DNA from: Emticicia sp051209875
Lineage (GTDB): Bacteria > Bacteroidota > Bacteroidia > Cytophagales > Spirosomataceae
Direction: 5' to 3'
Length of the DNA: 64,000 bases
NCBI RefSeq assembly: GCF_051209875.1
Contig: NZ_JBNTQY010000001.1
Location: 434,001 to 498,000, forward strand
Positions within the stretch are counted from its first letter, which is position 1; every line of letters starts with the position of its first letter. This document shows positions 58,629 to 64,000 of this stretch, piece after piece. The position numbers and the translations under genes are program-made. The notes below the pieces were generated by a model that worked only from the letters and a program-made list of their open reading frames with translations, was not told the origin of the DNA and ran no database searches.

Positions 58629-58749
58629 GTCGAAAGATAGAACTTTAACGAACGCTCACCTTACAAATGGATGGTAATGTGTGAATTATGTAACATATTT
58701 TTTGAATTATATAAACTTTCTTGTTTTAATATGCTCACCTTTACAAATG
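58629..58749 (+). promoter_or_regulatory. Regulatory block upstream of the AraC/kinase operon
   Basis: CGAAAGATAGAACTTTAACG near 58631, GCTCACCTTACAAATG at 58654-58669, AATGTGTGAATTATGTAAC from 58676, GAATTATATAAAC at 58704-58716 (a direct repeat of the former at 21 bp), then GCTCACCTTTACAAATG at 58733-58749. A similar layout lies at 62266-62336. Confidence 0.55.
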
Positions 58750-58783
58750 CCTAATAGCTATAAAGAAAAGGATTAATATAAGT

Positions 58784-59344
58784 ATGAAATTATATATCAA
58801 ATATATGGTGAGTAATCGCTGCAAGATGATGGTGAAAAAATCTTTGAAGGAGCTTGGATTACACTTTATTGTAGTTGAATTAGGTGTAGTTGAGGTGATG
58901 GAGAATATTTCCACTGAGCAACGAGAGCAACTAAAAATAGCTTTGCTTGATGTAGGACTTGAATTGATGGATGATAAAAGAGCTATGCTAATCGAAAAAA
59001 TCAAAAATGTCATTGTCGAAATGGTGCATCATTCCGATGAATTACCCAAAACAAACTTTTCTGACTTTATAAGTACAAAACTGAACCATGATTATACATA
59101 TTTGGCAAATCTATTTTCGGAAGTACAAGGAACTACCATTGAACAATTTATTATTTCACATAAAATCGAACGGATAAAAGAGTTGATTATTTATGGTGAA
59201 TTGAACATCACTGAAATTGCCAATAAAATGAATTATAGTAGTGTAGCACATTTATCTGGGCAATTTAAAAAAATGACGGGACTTTCGCCATCCCATTTTA
59301 AGCAATTGAAAGATAAGCGGAGAAGCCCCATAGAAGAGATTTAA
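58784..59344 (+). CDS. AraC-family regulator with a short N-terminal domain
   Basis: 186 residues. The C-terminal double helix-turn-helix of AraC lies at about 92-178 (LNHDYTYLANLFSEVQGTTI, IERIKELIIYGELNITEIAN, YSSVAHLSGQFKKMTGLSPS, HFKQLKD). The N-terminal 90 residues (ELGLHFIVVELGVVEVMENI) form a small domain I do not recognise, with no metal motif, seen in AraC-type proteins next to kinases. The histidine kinase and a response regulator follow within 40 bp. It is the likely target activator or partner of this system. Confidence 0.85.
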   Translation: MKLYIKYMVSNRCKMMVKKSLKELGLHFIVVELGVVEVMENISTEQREQLKIALLDVGLELMDDKRAMLIEKIKNVIVEMVHHSDELPKTNFSDFISTKLNHDYTYLANLFSEVQGTTIEQFIISHKIERIKELIIYGELNITEIANKMNYSSVAHLSGQFKKMTGLSPSHFKQLKDKRRSPIEEI

Positions 59345-59384
59345 AAGCAATAAAAACCATTATTTTACAAGACAATAAATTGAT

Positions 59385-61754
59385 ATGATAGGGAACGGCA
59401 AGGGAATGGAGTCAAACCAACTAATTATTGCTAATAAAAAACTTGCTTTTCAGAATGGTGAGAAAGTGAAGCGTGCGGCTGAATTAAGAATTGCAAATAA
59501 GGAACTTGCTTTTCAGAATAGAGAGAAAGAAAAAAGAGCACTTGAGTTAATTATCGCTAATAAAGAACTTGCTTTTCAGAATGATGAAAAAGAAAAACGG
59601 GCTGATGAATTAATTATCGCCAACAAAGAGCTTGTCTTTCAGAATAATGAAAAAGAGAAACGGGCAGCCGAATTAAAAATTGCAAATAAAGAACTTGCCT
59701 TTCAGAATGATGAAAAAGAAAAACGAGCAACTGAACTAAGAATTGCGAATTATGCCCGCAGTCTTATTGAAGCCAGCCTTGACCCATTGTTTACCATTAG
59801 TCCCGCAGGGAAAATTACTGATTTGAATAACGCATCGGTGAATATCACTGGAGTCTCACGTGAAAAATTAATAGGAACTGATTTTTTTGATTATTTTACT
59901 GAGCCTGATAAAGCACGAGAAGGTTATCAGGAGGTTTTTGCCAAAGGTTTTGTTGCTGACTATCCTTTAACAATCAGAGATCATAAGCAAACAGATGTAT
60001 TGTTCAATGGCTCAGTTTATAAAGATGAGCAAGGAAATGTGCTTGGAGTGGTGGTGGTGGCAAGAGACATTACCGAACAAAAAAGAATTGAAAACGAACT
60101 GATAGAAGCAAGAGTATTTGCCGAATTGGCAACGGTCATTGCAGAAGAAGCCCAAAATAAAGCCGAAAATGCTGTGAAATCAAAACAACAGTTTTTGTCA
60201 AATATGAGTCATGAGATTCGTACACCGATGAATGCAATTATTGGATTTACGAAGGTGGTACTAAAAACAGATTTAACAGCAAAGCAAAAAGAGTATTTGA
60301 CTGCCATCAAAATAAGTGGCGATGCTTTAATCGTACTGATCAATGATATTCTTGATTTGGCAAAAGTAGATGCAGGTAAGATGTCATTTGAGCAAGTGCC
60401 TTTTAAAATGGCACTTTCAATTTCGGCAATGTTGCATTTGTTTGAAACAAAAATTCAAGAAAAAAACTTAAAATTAGTCATTGAATATGATAAAAAGATT
60501 CCAGAAGTTTTGCTTGGCGACCCTGTGCGTTTGCATCAAATTATCTTGAATTTGGTGAGCAATGCTGTAAAATTCACATCAAAAGGCAAAATCACCGTAA
60601 GTGTTCGTTTACTCAATGAAGACAAAGAAAAAGTAAGTATAGAATTTGCTGTGAAAGATACAGGTATTGGCATATCAGATAGTAAAATAAGTACGATATT
60701 TGAGAATTTTCAACAAGCTTCCAGTGAAACTTCAAGAATTTACGGAGGAACAGGCTTAGGACTTGCCATTGTCAAGCAATTGGTTGAGCCGCAAGGAGGT
60801 TGCATTCGAGTAGAAAGTATAGTAGATGAGGGTTCTATTTTTAGTTTTACATTAAGTTTTCAAAAAACCAAAGCTGACGCAGAATTAGTGTCAGAAATGA
60901 TGGAAATGGATGCAGAAAATAAGCACATAAAAATACTAGTTGTAGAAGATATTGCTCTCAATCAATTACTAATGCGTACATTATTAGATGATTTTGGATT
61001 CGACTGTGATATTACGGCCAATGGAAAAATTGCCATTGAAAAGTTAATTTCAATTTCGCAAACCAACAGCGATTTGGATTTGATTGGTGAGCAAAATCGA
61101 ACCACAGCTACCAAACCTTATGATATTATTTTGATGGATTTGCAAATGCCAGAAATGAATGGCTTTGAGGCAACAGAATACATTAGAAATGTATTAAAAT
61201 CTGATATTCCCATTATGGCCTTGACAGCAGACGTAACAACCGTTGATTTGGAAAAATGTAAAGCTGTGGGAATGAATGACTATATAGCCAAACCTCTTGA
61301 CGAACGATTATTATACACTAAAATAGTGAGTTTAGTAAAAAAGTCAACACCTGTGAAGGCAAGCAAAATTAAAGAAAACGAAGAAAGTGAAAAAGTGAAA
61401 TGTATAGATCTTAGTTACTTGATTCATCGAACAAAGGCAAATCCACAGTTGATGCTGCAAATGATTTCGCTTTATTTAGAGCAAACACCGCCATTAATCA
61501 AAGCCATGAAGCAAAGTTTAAAAGATGAAAATTGGGATTTACTTCATTCGGCAGTACACAAAATGATCCCTTCATTCTCAATTATGGGAATCAGTACAGA
61601 TTATGAAAATATAGCAAAAAAAGTGCAAGAATACGCAAGTATCCAACACCAAACTGATGGAATTTTAGATTTGGTTTTGAAACTCGAAAATGTTTGTATG
61701 CAAGCTTGTGAAGAATTAGAAGCAGAATGGAACAAGATAAAAAATACCAAATGA
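59385..61754 (+). CDS. Hybrid histidine kinase with five 21-residue coiled-coil repeats, PAS, receiver and HPt
   Basis: 789 residues, no transmembrane segment, so cytoplasmic. Residues 13-117: five copies of a 21-residue unit (consensus LIIANKELAFQNDEKEKRAAE split over two runs), a regular three-heptad coiled coil. PAS about 124-234; HisKA with His276 in FLSNMSHEIRTPMNAIIGF; HATPase with LVSNAVKFT, DTGIGIS and GGTGLGLAIV; receiver about 515-645 with the Asp in DIILMDLQMPEMNG; HPt about 670-785 with His in LHSAVHKMIPSFSI. It probably passes phosphate to the response regulator encoded next and acts with the AraC-type protein. Signal unknown. Confidence 0.92.
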   Translation: MIGNGKGMESNQLIIANKKLAFQNGEKVKRAAELRIANKELAFQNREKEKRALELIIANKELAFQNDEKEKRADELIIANKELVFQNNEKEKRAAELKIANKELAFQNDEKEKRATELRIANYARSLIEASLDPLFTISPAGKITDLNNASVNITGVSREKLIGTDFFDYFTEPDKAREGYQEVFAKGFVADYPLTIRDHKQTDVLFNGSVYKDEQGNVLGVVVVARDITEQKRIENELIEARVFAELATVIAEEAQNKAENAVKSKQQFLSNMSHEIRTPMNAIIGFTKVVLKTDLTAKQKEYLTAIKISGDALIVLINDILDLAKVDAGKMSFEQVPFKMALSISAMLHLFETKIQEKNLKLVIEYDKKIPEVLLGDPVRLHQIILNLVSNAVKFTSKGKITVSVRLLNEDKEKVSIEFAVKDTGIGISDSKISTIFENFQQASSETSRIYGGTGLGLAIVKQLVEPQGGCIRVESIVDEGSIFSFTLSFQKTKADAELVSEMMEMDAENKHIKILVVEDIALNQLLMRTLLDDFGFDCDITANGKIAIEKLISISQTNSDLDLIGEQNRTTATKPYDIILMDLQMPEMNGFEATEYIRNVLKSDIPIMALTADVTTVDLEKCKAVGMNDYIAKPLDERLLYTKIVSLVKKSTPVKASKIKENEESEKVKCIDLSYLIHRTKANPQLMLQMISLYLEQTPPLIKAMKQSLKDENWDLLHSAVHKMIPSFSIMGISTDYENIAKKVQEYASIQHQTDGILDLVLKLENVCMQACEELEAEWNKIKNTK
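59421..59735 (+). repeat. Five 63-bp in-frame tandem repeats within the kinase gene
   Basis: 63-bp units at 59421-59483, 59484-59546, 59547-59609, 59610-59672 and 59673-59735, differing mainly at third positions and a few codons; a partial sixth copy (LRIAN) follows. Confidence 0.85.
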
Positions 61755-62188
61755 TGGAAACCCAAAATAAAATAAAACTTTTTCTGGTAGATGATGATGC
61801 TGTATTTTTGAAATCATTAGAAATTGATTTCTTACAACACGCCGACTTTGAGATTGAAACTTATGCAACAGGTGAACTTTGCATTGAAAACTTAGCAAAT
61901 AAACCAGATGTAATCATATTAGATTACCACCTTGATGGCATTGATAAAAATGCGATGAATGGGCTTGAAACTTTAGATAGAATAAAAAAATCAGATACAA
62001 GTATTCCAGTGGTGATGCTATCATCACAAGACAAAATAGATGTAGCAATCAACTGTATGCACCATAAAGCAACCGATTATGTAGTAAAAAGCGAAACCGC
62101 TTTTATGCGTTTACAGCAAATTATTACGAAGGTATTTCACTATCAAAAAATAGAAAAGCAATTGAATTGGTACATGGATAGAATGTAA
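61751..62188 (+). CDS. Single-domain response regulator (receiver only)
   Basis: 145 residues, one receiver domain (IKLFLVDDDAVFLKSLEIDF, phospho-Asp in VIILDYHLDGID, Thr/Ser in VVMLSSQ and Lys in YVVKSE). No output domain, so it relays phosphate or acts by protein contact. I start at ATG 61751, whose ATGA overlaps the kinase stop; an ATG eight codons upstream at 61727 is also open. Coupled to the kinase. Ends at a terminator. Confidence 0.88.
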   Translation: MMETQNKIKLFLVDDDAVFLKSLEIDFLQHADFEIETYATGELCIENLANKPDVIILDYHLDGIDKNAMNGLETLDRIKKSDTSIPVVMLSSQDKIDVAINCMHHKATDYVVKSETAFMRLQQIITKVFHYQKIEKQLNWYMDRM

Positions 62189-62213
62189 AAATACTCGAAT
62201 AGAACAATATTTC

Positions 62214-62259
62214 AGGAAAGCACTTTCATAGTAATAGGAAAGTGCTTTCCTATTTTTTT
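62214..62259 (+). terminator. Terminator of the AraC-kinase-regulator operon
   Basis: AGGAAAGCACTTTC / GAAAGTGCTTTCCT, 14-bp perfect stem, 10-nt loop, seven-T run. Confidence 0.9.
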
Positions 62260-62265
62260 ATCAGA

Positions 62266-62336
62266 AATGTGTGAAAGATATAAACTTTTACGAAAGTTAT
62301 GTAACACTTCCCAGCTCAATACTATTGACCTTTGCA
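62266..62336 (+). promoter_or_regulatory. Regulatory block upstream of the small envelope protein gene
   Basis: AATGTGTGAAAGATATAAAC at 62266, CGAAAGTTATGTAACAC from 62291, and GACCTTTGCATAG at 62327-62339. It aligns with 58676-58749: the same start, the same end of the repeat block, and ACCTTTRCA 61 and 62 bp from the first base. Confidence 0.55.
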
Positions 62337-62356
62337 TAGTGGAAATCAATTCACAA

Positions 62357-62376
62357 TGTCCCGTCATTTACGGGGA
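62357..62376 (+). other. 5'-UTR hairpin before the small envelope protein
   Basis: CCCGT-CATTT-ACGGG at 62360-62374, 18 bp upstream of the ATG at 62393; it could affect translation. Confidence 0.4.
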
Positions 62377-62392
62377 ATAATTACTAATCAAA

Positions 62393-62707
62393 ATGAAAAA
62401 AATAACACTATCTATAGTGACATTATTTATGTTAATGTCTTTTATTCCAACAGAATTGAGAGCTGAATCAAATGCAGCTCCAATGGAAAAATCTAAAAAT
62501 GTTGAATCAGCCGAAGCAAAAGTTTTACTTAATCGTTTGAGCGAAATCAAAGCAATGGATAAGTCAAAAATGACTTCAAGCGAAAAGAAACAATTACGCA
62601 AAGAAGTTCGCACTTTAAAAACAAATCTTGCAAGCCTTAATGGTGGAGTATATCTTTCTGTTGGTGCAATCATTGTTATTATATTATTACTCATTCTTTT
62701 ACTTTAA
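62393..62707 (+). CDS. Small exported protein with C-terminal hydrophobic tail
   Basis: 104 residues: signal peptide (MKKITLSIVTLFMLMSFIPT, cleavage near RAES), a charged helical middle (SEIKAMDKSKMTSSEKKQLR, KEVRTLKTNLASLN) and a hydrophobic tail (YLSVGAIIVIILLLILLL) without a charged anchor. It should be in the inner membrane, facing the periplasm. Similar small proteins cluster with stress genes in Bacteroidota, but I cannot name the family. OmpA-type lipoprotein follows 87 bp downstream. Confidence 0.7.
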   Translation: MKKITLSIVTLFMLMSFIPTELRAESNAAPMEKSKNVESAEAKVLLNRLSEIKAMDKSKMTSSEKKQLRKEVRTLKTNLASLNGGVYLSVGAIIVIILLLILLL

Positions 62708-62794
62708 AGTATAAAAATTTCAATGTATTGATTTGATTATTAAGTACTTATAATTGAATCAATATTTTATTTCTACACTATAAAACAAATAAAA

Positions 62795-63484
62795 ATGATG
62801 AATAAAGTAGTTTTTTCTTGGATAATCTTTTGTGTGATGTTTGCAGGATGCAAAACCACACAAAGTCAGACAAAAAAGAAGATGAATAAGACCGAAAAAG
62901 GAGCCGTTATTGGTGGTTCTTCGGGAGCTGTAATCGGTGGTATTATTGGCAATAAAAAAAATAATACTGCACTTGGTGCCATTTTGGGTGCAGCAGTTGG
63001 TGGTACAATAGGTGTCATTATCGGCAATAAAATGGATAAACAAGCCAAAAAAATACAAGATGATTTAGGAAAAGCGGCAACAGTTGAACGTGTAGGCGAA
63101 GGTATCAAAGTAACTTTTGATAGTCAATTACTGTTTGATTTTGGCAAAACCGACGTAAAAGAAGCAAACAGAGAAGATCTACGAAAACTTGCTGAAACAC
63201 TTACGCAAAATCCTAATACCAATCTGCTTATCGTTGGCCATACAGACGATGTTGGTTCAGCATCTTTCAATCAGACCTTGTCTAAAAATCGTGCAAGGGC
63301 TGTTTCATATCAACTTACTTCTGCGGGTGTTAGTAGTCGCCGCCTTAAAGTAGAAGGAAAAGGTGAAAGCCAACCAACGGCATCAAATGAAACAGATTTT
63401 GGTCGTTCACAAAATCGTCGGGTCGAAATTGCTATTTATGCCAACGACAAAATGAAGACTGAAGCACAGAAAGAAGTAATGTAA
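62795..63484 (+). CDS. OmpA-family lipoprotein with glycine-zipper segment
   Basis: 229 residues. Lipoprotein signal (acylated Cys19 in FAGC), a glycine-zipper hydrophobic stretch at about 37-80 (AVIGGSSGAVIGGIIGNKK, LGAILGAAVGGTIGVIIGNK), then an OmpA C-terminal domain at about 105-215 with NLLIVGHTDDVGSASFNQTL, LSKNRARAVSYQL and GRSQNRRVEIAIYAND, the peptidoglycan-binding residues Asp and Arg in place. It would tie the outer membrane to the cell wall. Cotranscribed with the small protein upstream is likely; the beta-barrel gene follows 84 bp later. Confidence 0.9.
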   Translation: MMNKVVFSWIIFCVMFAGCKTTQSQTKKKMNKTEKGAVIGGSSGAVIGGIIGNKKNNTALGAILGAAVGGTIGVIIGNKMDKQAKKIQDDLGKAATVERVGEGIKVTFDSQLLFDFGKTDVKEANREDLRKLAETLTQNPNTNLLIVGHTDDVGSASFNQTLSKNRARAVSYQLTSAGVSSRRLKVEGKGESQPTASNETDFGRSQNRRVEIAIYANDKMKTEAQKEVM

Positions 63485-63568
63485 TGAAAGAATGAAAAAA
63501 TAATTTGTGACAACTCGTTTGTCAACTACATTACCTATATCGTTCAACCGATTTAAAAATAAAATAAT

Positions 63569-64000
63569 ATGAAGAATAAACATATCATTGTTGCTGTTTT
63601 GATGCTTATCGCGTCAACTTCAGTATCTCAGGCACAAATCAAGTTTGGTATTCGGGCGGGTCTCAATGCCAGCAATGTTTCATTTCCGAATTTGCCAGAT
63701 AGAAAAGAACGCTTTGGCTTCCATGTTGGTGCTTTCGCCGATGTGCCTGTCTCGCCCAATTTCATGTCGATACAACCTGAATTGAGTTATTCAGTAAAAG
63801 GTGCTGGCTTCAAGTTCTTGAATGAACGCCAAACCGTAGATCTGAATTACATAGATTTTCTTGTACCAGTAGCGTTTAAATTAGATGCTTTCGACTTACA
63901 AGTGGGACCTTTTGTATCCTATTTAATTTCTTCCCCAAATTATAAATTTTATAATGATAACACCGTGATGGTTAATGCTTTTAAGAAGGTTGATGCTGGG
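63569..64000 (+). CDS. Outer-membrane beta-barrel protein (PorT/OMP_b-brl_2-like), cut at window end
   Basis: 144 residues visible, open to the window edge. Signal peptide (MKNKHIIVAVLMLIASTSVS, cleaved near QAQ), then beta-strands with alternating residues (IKFGIRAGLNASNVSF, ERFGFHVGAFADVPVS, FMSIQPELSYSVKGAGF, YIDFLVPVAFKLDAFDLQVG). The opening GIRAGLNxSN and QPELSYSVKGAGF are typical for small Bacteroidota barrels. The rest, including the last strand, is outside the window. Confidence 0.8.
   Translation, partial: MKNKHIIVAVLMLIASTSVSQAQIKFGIRAGLNASNVSFPNLPDRKERFGFHVGAFADVPVSPNFMSIQPELSYSVKGAGFKFLNERQTVDLNYIDFLVPVAFKLDAFDLQVGPFVSYLISSPNYKFYNDNTVMVNAFKKVDAG

Noticed and set aside
59421..59735. 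Five regular 63-bp repeats resembling a CRISPR-like array
   Set aside because: No spacers; units are contiguous, in frame, and encode a heptad coiled coil in a kinase.

Overview
The window is a continuous stretch of AT-rich chromosome that fits a Cytophagales-type member of the Bacteroidota (an Emticicia, Arcicella or Flectobacillus-like genome is my guess). The supporting signs are promoters of the TAnnTTTG type, many short lipoproteins, a GldA-like ABC ATPase, a eukaryotic-type (GT3) glycogen synthase, DUF4292, DUF5606, DUF4301 and DUF5916 families, 800-residue FtsX/MacB-type permeases and an outer-membrane beta-barrel protein. I saw no rRNA, tRNA, CRISPR array, prophage or classical insertion sequence. 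Both ends cut a gene: an RluA-type pseudouridine synthase on the left and a beta-barrel protein on the right.

Layout. 0-10 kb: RluA-like synthase, dxr, fructosamine kinase family, LuxE-family protein, a lipoprotein, dipeptide epimerase, a DUF559 gene enclosed by inverted repeats, a ComB-like phosphatase, then atpA-atpG. 10-25 kb: two lipoproteins, glycogen synthase, plsY, a SigZ-like sigma factor, PhzF, an M20 dipeptidase, a DUF433/DUF5615 pair, a phosphotransferase, DUF4301, proA and an alpha-glucan phosphorylase-like protein. 25-36 kb: Uma2, the mntH/mntR divergent pair, YhcG, an LptF/G permease, argG, cutC, gldA, an exported Gfo/Idh protein, a Crp/Fnr regulator, a darcynin and an SDR. 36-46 kb: a glycoside hydrolase, DUF5606, ysxC, panB, an EnvC-like protein, DUF4292 and two TPR proteins. 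46-58 kb: TolC, an ABC ATPase, DUF5916, two large permeases, a second Uma2 gene and DinB. 58-64 kb: an AraC regulator, a hybrid histidine kinase with 21-residue repeats, a response regulator, small envelope proteins, an OmpA lipoprotein and the beta-barrel protein.

Four points stand out. First, the DUF559 gene sits in a 494-bp unit with about 52-bp inverted ends, each end carrying hairpins, and an empty 159-bp copy lies just before proA; together they look like a mobile endonuclease unit and its miniature derivative. Second, the operon for the TolC/ABC ATPase and the gene for one large permease share a regulatory block: a TGTCCG-N4-CGGAC dyad, a third half-site, and a sigma-54-like promoter, with the dyad 55 bp from the GG of the promoter in both. 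Third, the glycogen-phosphorylase-like protein has Thr where family members carry the PLP-binding Lys. Fourth, the AraC/kinase operon and the envelope operon downstream share a 70-bp promoter layout.

The intergenic spaces are full of short repeat families. Most are inverted repeats whose arms are built of degenerate 7-12 bp units; others are paired hairpins. They explain several false N-terminal gene extensions.
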